This document shows positions 45,145 through 54,584 of a stretch of 64,000 nt of DNA, piece after piece. The translations under genes and the position numbers were made by a program. The number at the start of each line of letters is the position of its first letter. Within the stretch, counting starts at the first letter, position 1. Where the stretch lies: assembly GCA_044235645.1 (NCBI GenBank), contig JBIIHQ010000003.1:248001-312000 (forward strand). The letters run 5' to 3'. The notes beneath the pieces were generated by a model. That model was given only the letters and a program-made list of their open reading frames with translations. It did no database searches and had not been told where the DNA came from. This stretch comes from OMIW01 sp044235645 (GTDB lineage Bacteria; Bdellovibrionota_C; UBA2361; OMIW01).

Positions 45145-46014
45145 TCACCATCCCCGCTTTGCCAACTCTGCTCCAGCCGGAATCTGACCCATCTCGATAC
45201 CACGCATCGGCTCACCGAGACCACGAGAAACTTCGAGCAGCCGGATCGGATCAGTGTAGAAAGCGGTTGCCACAACGATAGCTCGCGCAAATGCCTTTGG
45301 GTTACTCGAATGAAAAACCCCCGAACCGACAAAGACCGATTCCGCCCCAAGCTGCCGAATAAGCGACGCATCTGCCGGGGTCGCAACCCCTCCCGCCGCA
45401 AAGTTAGGGACCGGAAGGCGCCCTGCCCCCTTAACCTGCTCGAGCAACGCGAGAGGAACTCGATACTCCAGCGCCTTTGATTCCAGCTCGGCCCCCGCCA
45501 TATCACGAAGCGCCCCGAGCTCATTTGTTATCTGCCGCATGTGCCGGACCGCCTCAATGATGTTCCCGGTTCCCGCTTCTCCCTTGGTACGGATCATCGC
45601 AGCACCTTCGTTGATCCGTCGCAAAGCCTCGCCAAGGTTGCACGCACCACAAACGAAAGGTGTCTTAAATACCGATTTATCGATATGAAATTGCGGGTCT
45701 GCTGGGGTAAGCACCTCTGATTCATCGATAAAATCAACCCCTATAGCTTCAAGAATCTGCGCCTCTGCCACATGTCCAATTCGCACCTTGGCCATGACCG
45801 GGATGCTTACTGCGGCTTTTATCTCCTCTATTAGTTGGGGATCACTCATCCGAGCGACACCTCCCTGCTTGCGAATGTCGGAGGGAACCCGCTCAAGCGC
45901 CATCACCGCGACTGCTCCCGCATCTTCCGCGATGCGTGCTTGCTCCGCAGTCACCACATCCATGATGACTCCGTTGCACAGCATCTCCGCGAGACCAACT
46001 TTTGTATTCATCAT
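45145..46014 (-). CDS. pdxS: Pyridoxal 5-prime-phosphate synthase lyase subunit
   Basis: 289 residues in the highly conserved PdxS pattern: SDIRKQGGVARMSDP, the catalytic lysine in VMAKVRIGH (K76) and the second lysine in RTKGEAGTG (K144), FAAGGVATPADA near the C-terminus. It assembles pyridoxal phosphate from ribose 5-phosphate, glyceraldehyde 3-phosphate and ammonia. Together with pdxT it forms a dodecameric complex. The start is the second of two ATG in tandem behind GAGG. Confidence 0.97.
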   Translation of the reverse strand: MMNTKVGLAEMLCNGVIMDVVTAEQARIAEDAGAVAVMALERVPSDIRKQGGVARMSDPQLIEEIKAAVSIPVMAKVRIGHVAEAQILEAIGVDFIDESEVLTPADPQFHIDKSVFKTPFVCGACNLGEALRRINEGAAMIRTKGEAGTGNIIEAVRHMRQITNELGALRDMAGAELESKALEYRVPLALLEQVKGAGRLPVPNFAAGGVATPADASLIRQLGAESVFVGSGVFHSSNPKAFARAIVVATAFYTDPIRLLEVSRGLGEPMRGIEMGQIPAGAELAKRGW

Positions 46015-46200
46015 GACAACATTACCTCATAAGAACGGCGATAAGGAGAGGCATCTCTCAACACGAGAGAGAACGCGCGTAAAGCGACTAAATTATCACT
46101 CACAAAAAGCAAACGGGTCAAGGATTGGGCCTTTCCAACGGCTTGCTGCACCATGCGTGCTCGGGGGCGAAAACTGCATGGCGCCTCCCAGCCTCGAAAC

Positions 46201-46258
46201 AGAAAAACGAGAAAGGGTTGCGGTCCACCGTGATTGATATCACAGCACCACAACCCTT
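46201..46258 (-). terminator. Terminator after the 46.3 kb membrane protein
   Basis: On the minus strand the arms AAGGGTTG (rc of 46251-46258) and CAACCCTT (rc of 46213-46220) form a long hairpin with an inner GTGAT/ATCAC stem. TCTCGTTTTTCT follows. It lies 8 bp past the membrane-protein stop and before the pdxS leader. Confidence 0.7.
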
Positions 46259-46265
46259 GAGACCT

Positions 46266-47438
46266 TCATGAAGAACCCTCTTGGCTATCCACAGAACCGA
46301 CCTCCCTTCCCGAAGAATCAGCGACCACCTCATCAGGAGATGAGGCAGGAGGCGTGAACTCCTCCATTCCCTCCTTCGGTGGAGCCGTCAGGAACATCGC
46401 GCCCGCAACCGCGAACGAAGCTATGCCCCGAATGCTGGATGCGATAACAACGCCAAGGGCAGTGCGGACTCGCGTCAGCACTGGTCCGAAGAGTCCTACT
46501 ACGAGTGGCTCGAGAAATCGAACAACCACCTGCCACCGGCTATACACAAACGCTTGGTTAATGATGGCAAGGAGCCCTACTTGGAGAGCAATGTTCTGTG
46601 AGCTGTTATGATGGGCATGGATATACCAAACTGCGTACAACCCCACACACACCGCCGTCTCAGTCACCGCCCGAAAGGCAAGGGATCCGAGATTGGCAGC
46701 GACAAGCATCGCACCCTGAAGAGGGACGATGACAAGCGCAGGAATCCGGCGCCACCGGACGGGAATCGGCCCCTCTCCTGAAAGCAGGCCAAGCTCAGCA
46801 TCCTGAGTGAGGACCTGCCAACTCCGGCCGAGAAGATCACGAAATCCCGACAGGCTTCGAAATGCGGACCCACTCCATTGCGCCTTCTCAAGGAATTTTT
46901 TCACCTCAATGAACGCAGAGGGATCATCAAGGCGGGGGACCCTCATCGGCAACAGAGCCACCGAAGGAGCGTTACCCGTCGCGATGAGTTGCAACGCCGC
47001 AAATCCGCTCATGACCGCTGCATGGCCCAACACAATCGCGAACCACAACGCCTGAACGAACGGAGCTCCAAGACCGAGGTGCACGAAAAGCCACGCAACA
47101 CTCGGCTCTGCGGCTCGCTCAACGAGCTGAATAGCCGTCTGAACCCCTGCATCAAGAGCAAGGTGCCCCGCGAGAAGCAGGTTAACGATCTTCCCCTCCC
47201 CCAGACGGTCAAAGAGCGACCACAGGAGGAAGAGGGATGTTGTGGCCGCCGTTGCCCACACAGCCCGCTGAATGTGACCCTGAATTGGACGAGGGTCAGC
47301 AACAACGGCCACCCCGACGAGCAATCCCAGCGAAAAAGAGACGAATGGCCAACCCGACAAAAATGCCATGAGGATGCCAACTTTCGCAGCAATCCACGCC
47401 GCAAGGGCTAAACGCCCCATTGTAAATCTTCGGTCCAT
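46266..47438 (-). CDS. Multi-pass membrane protein of unknown function
   Basis: 390 residues with roughly six hydrophobic segments, near 14-45, 59-78, 105-130, 130-152, 235-265 and 300-360. The C-terminal 40 residues are acidic and Ser-rich and probably cytoplasmic. A soluble stretch (about 155-225) contains paired charged residues. No family was recognised. It is upstream of pdxS on the same strand, separated by a terminator, so it is a separate unit. Confidence 0.65.
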   Translation of the reverse strand: MDRRFTMGRLALAAWIAAKVGILMAFLSGWPFVSFSLGLLVGVAVVADPRPIQGHIQRAVWATAATTSLFLLWSLFDRLGEGKIVNLLLAGHLALDAGVQTAIQLVERAAEPSVAWLFVHLGLGAPFVQALWFAIVLGHAAVMSGFAALQLIATGNAPSVALLPMRVPRLDDPSAFIEVKKFLEKAQWSGSAFRSLSGFRDLLGRSWQVLTQDAELGLLSGEGPIPVRWRRIPALVIVPLQGAMLVAANLGSLAFRAVTETAVCVGLYAVWYIHAHHNSSQNIALQVGLLAIINQAFVYSRWQVVVRFLEPLVVGLFGPVLTRVRTALGVVIASSIRGIASFAVAGAMFLTAPPKEGMEEFTPPASSPDEVVADSSGREVGSVDSQEGSS

Positions 47439-47537
47439 AAAACCTTTAGCGAACGGCCCTAGCTTGCCCTATAACCTCGAAGATTGCCAAGAGATTATGG
47501 CTGGGCGCCCTCTTTAGCGGATTAGTTTCGCCCGGTG

Positions 47538-47567
47538 TTGCCTTTTTAGCAGGCCTGTGGTGATAAT
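47538..47567 (+). promoter_or_regulatory. Promoter of tRNA-Gln
   Basis: TTGCCT (47538-47543) and GATAAT (47562-47567) are separated by 18 nt, and the tRNA begins 10 nt after the -10 box. Confidence 0.6.
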
Positions 47568-47576
47568 TCTCTCGAT

Positions 47577-47647
47577 TCGCCCGTCGTCTAATGGTAAGAC
47601 TCTGGATTCTGATTCCAGCTATCGAGGTTCGAGTCCTTGCGGGCGAG
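47577..47647 (+). tRNA. tRNA-Gln (anticodon CTG)
   Basis: Acceptor TCGCCCG/CGGGCGA, D arm GTC...GAC, anticodon stem CTGGA/TCCAG with loop TTCTGAT giving CTG, and T arm CGAGG-TTCGAGT-CCTTG. Discriminator G73 is followed by TGC, so CCA is not encoded and must be added. Decodes CAG. Confidence 0.96.
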
Positions 47648-47945
47648 TGCTTTGGCTTTCAGTGCCAAGCGGTCGTTATTTAACAACCAAATCTTCAGCT
47701 CTCTCTCGGTATCCCGCGGTCAGAATCCCTCAGCCAGAGGTGGGTCCGCACTCATGCTCGCCTGCGTCACTCTCAAAGGAGGAGTGTCCGCCTTTCCTTT
47801 GCTCCCCATTTCCCCCTCTCCTTGAGGGGTGCACGTTTCGTCCTTAATGCTTACACTAGCAGAAGCCCTCAGGAGAGGGAGTGAGACGTGCGCACGACAA
47901 CCCGGTCAGAACGGTACGATGATGGCCTTGGGAGAGAAAAGTAGA
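47648..47945. other. Region between tRNA-Gln and the TPR lipoprotein gene
   Basis: About 300 bp. No separate gene or clear terminator was seen. The frame of the TPR gene is open through part of it, but the lipoprotein signal fits the ATG at 47946 best. Confidence 0.3.
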
Positions 47946-49829
47946 ATGATCACCCCTCCACCCCACATGGCTGGCCCGCTCATTATGCAACGCCTCCCCT
48001 CTTCGAATCTCTGTCCTCCTCCGCGCGTCTCGCCTTTCCTGCTCCTTGCCTTTGCCCTCTCCACGACCGGCTGCAGCATTCTTACGGAGCCCCGCCCATC
48101 CGATCAGAGTAAGAAGACGCTCGACCTGAGCGTCGAGAGAACTCGCTCAGTCGTGATGGATCGCGATATCAGCCGTGCCTCTGAGGGATACTATCAGTTT
48201 CTAGTGGGCCAACTCCGCTACGATGCGGAGGATTTTTCCGGCGCGATGATGAGTCTAAGACGCGCTGAAGCACTAATTGGAACTCCCGTACCCGAGCTCA
48301 ACGTCCGACTTGCAGAGCTTGAGCTTAAAGAGGGAAATCTCGAAGCGGCTCTTCAGCAAAGCTCTCAGGCTATCGAGGTTGAGCCGACTGAGGTCAAAGT
48401 TCTCCTTCTCCATGCAGGGATACTTGACTCACTCGAGCGAGGGGCTGAAGCGCTCCCCTTCTATGAACAGGTAATCGAGAAAGAGCCTGCGAATGTTGAC
48501 GGATATCTGATCCTCTCTGGCCTCTTGATGAAGTTGAATCGTAATGCAGAGGCAATTTCGGTACTCAAGCGATACCTCCCTACCGACCCCAATGACTCCT
48601 TGGTACTCTACTTTCTCGGCCGAGCACACGAAGCGATCGGCGATCTTTCGGAAGCAGAAACTTCAATTCATCGCGCTTATGAGCTCAACCCCGAAAACCT
48701 GCCCATCTGCGTTGATTACGCCAGAATACTCGTACGGCGCTCGAAAAATCCTCAAGCGAAAGAGATTTGCCGTCACATCCTTGAACGCGACCCCCGAAAC
48801 ATAGTTGCCCGGAAGATCCTAGGGACGCTCCTCATCAGCGATAACGAGCTCGATGAAGCACTTGAACAGCTCCAGCTGCTCGAAGATATTGAGGAGGATG
48901 CAACCGACACTCGATTCAAGATCGCCCTTATTCACATTCAAAAACAACAATTCAGCGAGGCTGAGCGCGAGCTTCAGCTTATTATCGCACAACGACCAGA
49001 ACATGGTGGCGCTCGCTACTATCTCGCTACCATCCTCGCGAGCACTAACAAACTTCCGCAGGCCCTCGAGCAAATTGCCCAAATACCGACAACAAACGAG
49101 CTTTACGCCAAGGCAAATGCGTTTGCCAGTTTTATCTGCAAAGAATCTAACGACATCGCGTGTGCGTTGGAATCAATAAAAAAAGCGTACGAAGCCGATA
49201 ACGGACAATCACCACAGATCTTTACCTTCTATATCACCATCCTGAGAGAAGCGAAAAAACTTGAGGAGGCGCGTTCCCTCCTCGAGGTGGCGATTGAAAA
49301 ACAACCGGAGGCTTACGACCTTCGCTACGACTACGTTATGACCCTGCATGACCTCGGAGAGGAGGAAGCTGCCTATCAGGAGGCTCGTTCCATCATCACC
49401 GAACAACCCGACCATCCCGAGAGCCTTAATTTTGTCGCGTACCTGATGGCAGAACGGGGAGAGGATATCGTCGGAGCAGAGAAGCTCAGCAGACGCGCGA
49501 TTCACCTCCGTCCCCGCGAAGGATATTTTCACGATACTCTCGGCTGGATAGTACTAAAGCGGGGCAGAATTGACGAAGCTATCATAGAGCTTCGCCACGC
49601 CACCGAGCTACTCCCTCGCGATCCAACGATCCTTGAACACCTCGGAGATGCTCTTGCCGTGAAGGGCCAGCAGGATGAAGCAGCAAAGGTGTATGAGCGG
49701 GCGATTGAAGCCCTCGGAACATTGTCTACTGAACCCTCAACTAATCAGGAGCAAACTGAGCGACAACGGCTCGAAGAAAAACGAGATGCAGCAATGGGAA
49801 AGCTCCGAAACCTCCCCCCAAAAAATTAA
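47946..49829 (+). CDS. TPR-repeat lipoprotein
   Basis: 627 residues. A signal peptide (SPFLLLAFALSTTGC) ends in a lipobox cysteine, so the protein is lipidated, probably at the outer membrane. It is followed by about a dozen TPR-like helical repeats (for example AEALIGTPVPELNVRLAELE, ALQQSSQAIEVEPTEVK and ETSIHRAYELNPENLPIC). The C-terminus is charged with KEKRD-like runs. TPR lipoproteins scaffold protein complexes. The ATG at 47946 has GGGAGAG upstream; the next gene starts 31 bp after its stop, so they form an operon. Confidence 0.82.
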   Translation: MITPPPHMAGPLIMQRLPSSNLCPPPRVSPFLLLAFALSTTGCSILTEPRPSDQSKKTLDLSVERTRSVVMDRDISRASEGYYQFLVGQLRYDAEDFSGAMMSLRRAEALIGTPVPELNVRLAELELKEGNLEAALQQSSQAIEVEPTEVKVLLLHAGILDSLERGAEALPFYEQVIEKEPANVDGYLILSGLLMKLNRNAEAISVLKRYLPTDPNDSLVLYFLGRAHEAIGDLSEAETSIHRAYELNPENLPICVDYARILVRRSKNPQAKEICRHILERDPRNIVARKILGTLLISDNELDEALEQLQLLEDIEEDATDTRFKIALIHIQKQQFSEAERELQLIIAQRPEHGGARYYLATILASTNKLPQALEQIAQIPTTNELYAKANAFASFICKESNDIACALESIKKAYEADNGQSPQIFTFYITILREAKKLEEARSLLEVAIEKQPEAYDLRYDYVMTLHDLGEEEAAYQEARSIITEQPDHPESLNFVAYLMAERGEDIVGAEKLSRRAIHLRPREGYFHDTLGWIVLKRGRIDEAIIELRHATELLPRDPTILEHLGDALAVKGQQDEAAKVYERAIEALGTLSTEPSTNQEQTERQRLEEKRDAAMGKLRNLPPKN

Positions 49830-49860
49830 TCTTGACCCCCACCATTTTCAGGATCTACCA

Positions 49861-50721
49861 ATGGGCCGCTTACACATCCCCTCATCACTACGTCGTATCG
49901 TCTTCGCATTTCCCTTGACCGCAGTCGTCGCTGGCTGCGCCATCCTTTTTGGCGGGGGCGAACCCCCTATAGTTGGCAATCTTCTCACGGGAAAGAGCCG
50001 CTCAGTCATCATCGAGCGACTCTCCACCGAATCAAAACTCCCTGCGAATCTGAAAGCACTCGTCCGAGCGACTGTAACTCGACCAGCTGACGCACCCACG
50101 TCAGACGAAAGCTCCCCGCAACGCACCACCTCCACCGAGTCATTCCGCTACGCGGTTGTTTATGCGACTCCCGACAAAATTAGATTCGACCTTTTCCCCC
50201 TTAACTCAGCCATAACCCTCCAACAACTCACTGCCACCGGCGGAAGAGCGACCCTCATCGACTTTACCACCAAAGAGGCGATTTCGGGTGATACTGCCGA
50301 AACTTTCAGTAAATCATTCCTCCAGGTTCCTGCTTCCGAGCAGGAGGTCGCCTCTCTCATTTTGGGCCGCGTCCCTCCGCTTTCCCTCACCGACGCATCG
50401 CTCAGAATTTATCAGAGCAACTCCGAGATCGCAGTCGTCAAGGGAAACAACGAATTCAGCTGGCGCATGCGTGCTGATTCGCTCGCGATGGAAGAGCTCA
50501 AAGTCCACGAGAAGGTAACCGGTAAGCTTCTAGCAACTGCTCGCTACAGCGATATGATTATGTGTGGTGCTCACCAGATACCTGGTAAAGTGGTCGTTAT
50601 CCTCCCGACCGACGGATCAACCCTCACCTTCACCCACACTAAATCGGAGTGTGCAACGTCGGTACGCAGTGACCTTTTTGACCTGCGTATTCCCCGGGGG
50701 TTTGCGGCGCGAGAGGGGTAA
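49861..50721 (+). CDS. Lipoprotein with LolB/DUF4292-like features
   Basis: 286 residues. The signal peptide (RRIVFAFPLTAVVAGC) has a lipobox cysteine. The mature part has the beta-rich pattern of outer-membrane lipoprotein acceptors: YAVVYATPDKIRFDLF, then TLQQLTATGGRATLIDF. It resembles the LolB/LolA half-barrel in DUF4292-type proteins but lacks enough motif identity for a firm call. It follows the TPR lipoprotein (31 bp) and is convergent with the ABC ATPase gene. Confidence 0.6.
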   Translation: MGRLHIPSSLRRIVFAFPLTAVVAGCAILFGGGEPPIVGNLLTGKSRSVIIERLSTESKLPANLKALVRATVTRPADAPTSDESSPQRTTSTESFRYAVVYATPDKIRFDLFPLNSAITLQQLTATGGRATLIDFTTKEAISGDTAETFSKSFLQVPASEQEVASLILGRVPPLSLTDASLRIYQSNSEIAVVKGNNEFSWRMRADSLAMEELKVHEKVTGKLLATARYSDMIMCGAHQIPGKVVVILPTDGSTLTFTHTKSECATSVRSDLFDLRIPRGFAAREG

Positions 50722-50739
50722 ACAAAGGTTCTAGGGAGG

Positions 50740-51477
50740 CTATTCGAGCGCCAGTGCTGACGTCGTAATTCGCATAAATATCTCCTCGAGATTGGCTCCC
50801 TCTACTCCCGCTTGAGCACGGATCTCGTCTATCCGACCTATGGTCAGAACTTTCCCCCCCTCGATGATTGCCACCCGGTCAGCGATCTCCTCGGCGACAT
50901 GAAGCGAATGGGTTGAAAGAAGAATGGAAGTTCCCTGTGAGCGGTACTCCTTAAGTCTCTTTTTGAGCAGCTTCGCCCCATACGGATCAAGCCCCACCAT
51001 CGGTTCATCAAAAATAAGCACCTGCGGTTCATGGAGGAGGGCTGCCACCGTCGCAAGCCGCTGCTTCATACCGTGCGAGAGGGCGTCAATCAGGACATGC
51101 TGTTTTTCGATCAATCCATACTCTGTCAGCAGTCGTGTCCCCCGCTCCTCAATCACGGCTCGAGAGAGATTGTACAGCTGCCCTACAAAGTAAAGCAGCT
51201 CACGAGGGGTGAGCTTTGGGTACAGATAGGGTCGATCGGGAATGTACCCAATAATCGATTTCGCTTGTATCGGCGCATCGTAAAGATCATGCCCGCCGAT
51301 AGTTATCGATCCTCCCGTCGGCCTCAGAATCCCTGACAACATCCGCAACGTCGTCGTTTTCCCCGCCCCGTTCACCCCCAGGAATCCAAATATCTCCCCC
51401 GGCGCAACCGAAAATGAGATATCACTGACAGCCTGGAAGGACCCAAACGAGCGGCTGAGGTGTTCGACGGTGATCAT
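50740..51477 (-). CDS. ABC transporter ATP-binding protein, ABC-2 type, without adjacent permease
   Basis: 245 residues with Walker A GVNGAGKTTT, the signature ALSHGMKQRL, Walker B VLIFDEP followed by MVGLDP, and switch histidine in STHSLH. The sequence resembles ATPases of ABC-2 export systems such as gliding/NatA-like ones. A permease gene would be expected beside it; none is seen within the window on either side. Its partner must be encoded elsewhere. Confidence 0.9.
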   Translation of the reverse strand: MITVEHLSRSFGSFQAVSDISFSVAPGEIFGFLGVNGAGKTTTLRMLSGILRPTGGSITIGGHDLYDAPIQAKSIIGYIPDRPYLYPKLTPRELLYFVGQLYNLSRAVIEERGTRLLTEYGLIEKQHVLIDALSHGMKQRLATVAALLHEPQVLIFDEPMVGLDPYGAKLLKKRLKEYRSQGTSILLSTHSLHVAEEIADRVAIIEGGKVLTIGRIDEIRAQAGVEGANLEEIFMRITTSALALE

Positions 51478-51972
51478 GATGGCGATAGGAGGTGCATGGG
51501 GATAAGTGAGTGTAAAACCAGAAGTGATAGAGCCGAGGCCCTCGGGTAGGATGCACCGAACGAGTGATCTTGCTCGACGGGGCTATCTTCAGACCCCCCC
51601 CAAGTACAACCCTTGGAAGATAACGATGTTGTGAAAGAAAATCGGCGAAATTCAACCTCGCTCTTTGTCTAATAAATTCACCGCCGAATAAAATACCCTA
51701 CCGTTTTTTAACAGGTCTTGAATTAACTCTCTCATACCGAACTCAATTAAAATCCCACATCCTCGCTCCGAGGAATCTGGTCTTGCTCTCCGACCGCCAA
51801 AGGTGCAGTAAGACTTCGCGTGCAAGAGATCTCGAGGTAAAAAAACCGGAGCAGAGCAGATCAATATCTTCGAGACGCTGTAAGCCAATTTTTGCGTGCT
51901 GCCGTTCTGCGACCCACACATTAAACCGATTAAAAATGGGGTTACACCAGTGGGATTGGGGTGTCTGTTATC
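51478..51972. other. Intergenic stretch between the ABC ATPase and TerB-like genes
   Basis: About 495 bp. A minus-strand frame at 51652-51921 would encode 89 residues starting ATG TGT GGG and ending NLLDKERG; it has no ribosome site and I cannot tell whether it is real. Near 51580-51630 a run of eight C lies inside small hairpins (CCAAG/CTTGG, ATCTT/AAGAT). Confidence 0.3.
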
Positions 51973-52368
51973 CTATTCATCGATACCTAGATACTCTCCG
52001 ACAACTTCCAAAAACTGTTGTTCTTCCGATGAAAGGAGGCCATCGCTCATCACCACCTCACGCACCAAGCTCACCAACTTGTGCCTTTGAGCATCGCTGA
52101 ATCGATCACGAACCCTCTCGAGGATTCGATTCGCTGTCTCCTCCTCTGCGATACAGTAATTTGCCACCTCGATATAGTGAGCCACTTCTGTCGAGTTTAA
52201 CCCCAAATGAGCGGTCGCGATTTCGCAGATTTTGGTCAACTCTTCGGGAACAAAAACCTCATCACGAACCCCAGCGATGACCAAAAGAAGAACTACTGCC
52301 GTCTTGAAGTCTTGCTGCGTCGGCTCACCACCCTTTTCAAAATCGAAAAGTCCCTCTCCTATCTTCAT
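51973..52368 (-). CDS. TerB-like protein
   Basis: 131 residues from the ATG at 52368 (SD AGGGAGAG). The protein is helical and acidic with the TerB pattern: VVLLLVIAGVRDEVFVPEE, IEVANYCIAEEET, and EVVMSDGLLSSEEQQFLEVV, where conserved aspartates and glutamates bind metal in TerB. TerB-domain proteins occur in tellurite-resistance and phage-defence gene sets, but no other ter genes are seen. A GTG at 52428 would give a 20-residue extension and overlap the thiolase stop. Confidence 0.78.
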   Translation of the reverse strand: MKIGEGLFDFEKGGEPTQQDFKTAVVLLLVIAGVRDEVFVPEELTKICEIATAHLGLNSTEVAHYIEVANYCIAEEETANRILERVRDRFSDAQRHKLVSLVREVVMSDGLLSSEEQQFLEVVGEYLGIDE

Positions 52369-52431
52369 CGTCTCTCCCTTGATAGTTCCCCTCGCCACCT
52401 TTTGTATTTGCTCTCCAAAATACTCCACAAT

Positions 52432-53613
52432 CTATCCCACCGTAACCCCCAACGCCACAGCATTTCCGCCCCCCAGACACAACGCGGCGATCCCGCGTCC
52501 CCCGCCCCGGCGCTGGAGTGCATGAACCAGCGTCACCAACACCCGCGCGCCACTTGCACCGATAGGGTGCCCTAGTGCTATCGCACCACCGTGAACATTA
52601 AGTTGACTACGATCCCATCCGACAGCCTGCTCGTTCGCTAACACCTGTGCGGCGAAGGCCTCGTTTACTTCAAAGAGATCCACCCCGCGTGCCGACGAGA
52701 CTCCCATCTTGGTCATCACCTGATGCACTGCCGCACCGGGGGCAAAGAAGACCTCGCGAGGTTCGACTCCGCTGGTCGCCATCGCCGAGATAGTCGCTAA
52801 TGGCTTACATCCCAACGCACGGGCTCGCTCTTCACTCATCACGATAAGCGCAGCAGCGCCATCGCTTAACGGCGAGGCATTTCCCGCCGTGACGGTCCCA
52901 TCTCCTGAGAACGCTGGCTTCAGTCGCCCAAGTGCCTCGACCGTTGAATCACTGCGCGGACCCTCATCAACTGCGACGACTTCAATGATAGCCCCGCTGC
53001 GATCTTTCTTCTCAATCGGCACTATCTCCTCGCGGAGTGCCTCTGCGGCAGCAACCGCTTTTGCGTGCGATTCAGCCGCATAGGCATCCTGCATGGCGCG
53101 CGTTATTCCTGCTTTCGTCGCCGTATAGTCAGCGAACGAGCCCATGTGACTGTTATGAAATGAGTCCCAGAGGCCATCATGAATCAGCGCATCAACCAGC
53201 CGCTGTTCACCAAACTTAACCCCCTTCCGCAGACCGAAGGTAAGATATGGCGCCGAGCTCATCGACTCCATTCCTCCGGCGACCACAACCTCAGCTGAAC
53301 CGGTCACGATTGCCTGGTGAGCCAGCATCACCGCTTTAAGCCCCGAACCACACACCTTATTGATGGTCAACGCCGAAACGGTCGGCGGCAGACCCGCGCC
53401 TAGTGCTGCCTGGCGCGCTGGTGCTTGTCCGATACCCGCGCTCACGACATTTCCCATGATCACTTCATCGATCATTGCTGGATCGATCTTCGCACGGCCT
53501 AACGCATCACGAATAGCAAGGGCACCCAGTGTTGGTGCAGAGTATTCGCCTAATTTACCCAAAAATTTTCCAATCGGGGTACGAACGGCTGCAACGATAA
53601 CAGATGAGGTCAT
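52432..53613 (-). CDS. Acetyl-CoA C-acetyltransferase (thiolase)
   Basis: 393 residues in the thiolase II pattern: active-site Cys88 in TINKVCGSGLKAV, histidine in ALGHPIGASGARV, and the second cysteine in CLGGGNAVAL. It condenses two acetyl-CoA or cleaves acetoacetyl-CoA. It stands apart from the acyl-CoA operon at 13.7-18.2 kb but could serve the same pathway. TrmB lies upstream on the same strand. Confidence 0.96.
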   Translation of the reverse strand: MTSSVIVAAVRTPIGKFLGKLGEYSAPTLGALAIRDALGRAKIDPAMIDEVIMGNVVSAGIGQAPARQAALGAGLPPTVSALTINKVCGSGLKAVMLAHQAIVTGSAEVVVAGGMESMSSAPYLTFGLRKGVKFGEQRLVDALIHDGLWDSFHNSHMGSFADYTATKAGITRAMQDAYAAESHAKAVAAAEALREEIVPIEKKDRSGAIIEVVAVDEGPRSDSTVEALGRLKPAFSGDGTVTAGNASPLSDGAAALIVMSEERARALGCKPLATISAMATSGVEPREVFFAPGAAVHQVMTKMGVSSARGVDLFEVNEAFAAQVLANEQAVGWDRSQLNVHGGAIALGHPIGASGARVLVTLVHALQRRGGGRGIAALCLGGGNAVALGVTVG

Positions 53614-53704
53614 GGCAAAACTCCGGTGAGGATAGGCGCTGGAACCGTTCGCATATCAGAAGATACCGTGATGGAAGTGCGACGACGGTACACACCCCAT
53701 CAGC

Positions 53705-54430
53705 TTATATTCTCCTCTGATCTTCACAACTGCTTTCAGCTCTGCGCTCAAAAAGCGCATAGTGGATCGGTAATCCCTTCGCTCGAAAAAGAAGCTCAAA
53801 CTCAGTAGGGACACTCTCCTCACCCCACGGAGAGGCAAGAAGATCGGTGGTGACTCGTTGTTCTAAGAAACTCGGTTCGCTCCGCATGATGGCGACCGCG
53901 CTCGCAAAATAATCGGCGTGATCCGTCTTGTACGACAAGAATCCACCCGGCCGCAACAACCGCCCTAGTTCTGCGACAAACGGCGACTGGATCAAACGGT
54001 TCTTCAGCCAACGCCGCTTATCCCACGGGTCCGGAAAGTTAATATAAACAGCATCAAGCGAAGCTGCCGGAAACAGCATCTGAACATACCGCGCATCAGC
54101 GCGGAAGATAAAAACGTTCGACAACCCCTGCTGCATCGCCTTCTCGATAGTGCGATACGCCCGCTTGTAGCGAAGCTCCATACCGATGTGCAGGGTATCC
54201 CTGTCGCGCTCCGCAAGCGTTATCAGATGGCGTCCCGAGCCCGACCCCAGCTCACACACCACCCGCTGCCACTGCCCCAAAAGCGCCCGAACTCCCTCAA
54301 CCTCCCCATCGGATGGGCGACCCGCTGTATTGACCACAATATCTTGCGAGACGGTCTCCACGAGAGAACGGTACGGATTGACCCGATCAATCTCAACATC
54401 GTCAGGGTTTTGGGGCGAGAGGGATTTCAT
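53705..54430 (-). CDS. trmB: tRNA (guanine-N7-)-methyltransferase
   Basis: 241 residues. The SAM-binding motif CELGSGSGRHLI, the Trm8 signature FPDPWDKRRW and the GGFLSYKTDHADYF region identify it. It methylates G46 of tRNA. The ATG at 54430 (MKSLSPQ) is selected. The frame continues upstream, but that extension looks non-coding (SQLSVHCG onward). It is divergent from anmK. Confidence 0.94.
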   Translation of the reverse strand: MKSLSPQNPDDVEIDRVNPYRSLVETVSQDIVVNTAGRPSDGEVEGVRALLGQWQRVVCELGSGSGRHLITLAERDRDTLHIGMELRYKRAYRTIEKAMQQGLSNVFIFRADARYVQMLFPAASLDAVYINFPDPWDKRRWLKNRLIQSPFVAELGRLLRPGGFLSYKTDHADYFASAVAIMRSEPSFLEQRVTTDLLASPWGEESVPTEFELLFRAKGLPIHYALFERRAESSCEDQRRI

Positions 54431-54584
54431 GCGGGACCGATGTGAACGCGAAAGGAGGAAAAAATAGACTCTGAAGGAAGATCGTACCGAGCCAAGACTC
54501 TGTTTGTCCAGCCCACCCCCTTGTTTTGACCGTGCCCAATCGCCACAATGAACCGATAATTGGCTCATTTCTCACCGAAACCGC

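Noticed and set aside
51652..51921. An 89-residue minus-strand frame before the ABC ATPase
   Set aside because: The ATG lacks a ribosome site, and no family match could be judged; mentioned only as a possibility.
52754..52766. A GGTTCGACTCC stretch resembling a tRNA T arm
   Set aside because: It lies inside the thiolase gene and no cloverleaf forms around it.
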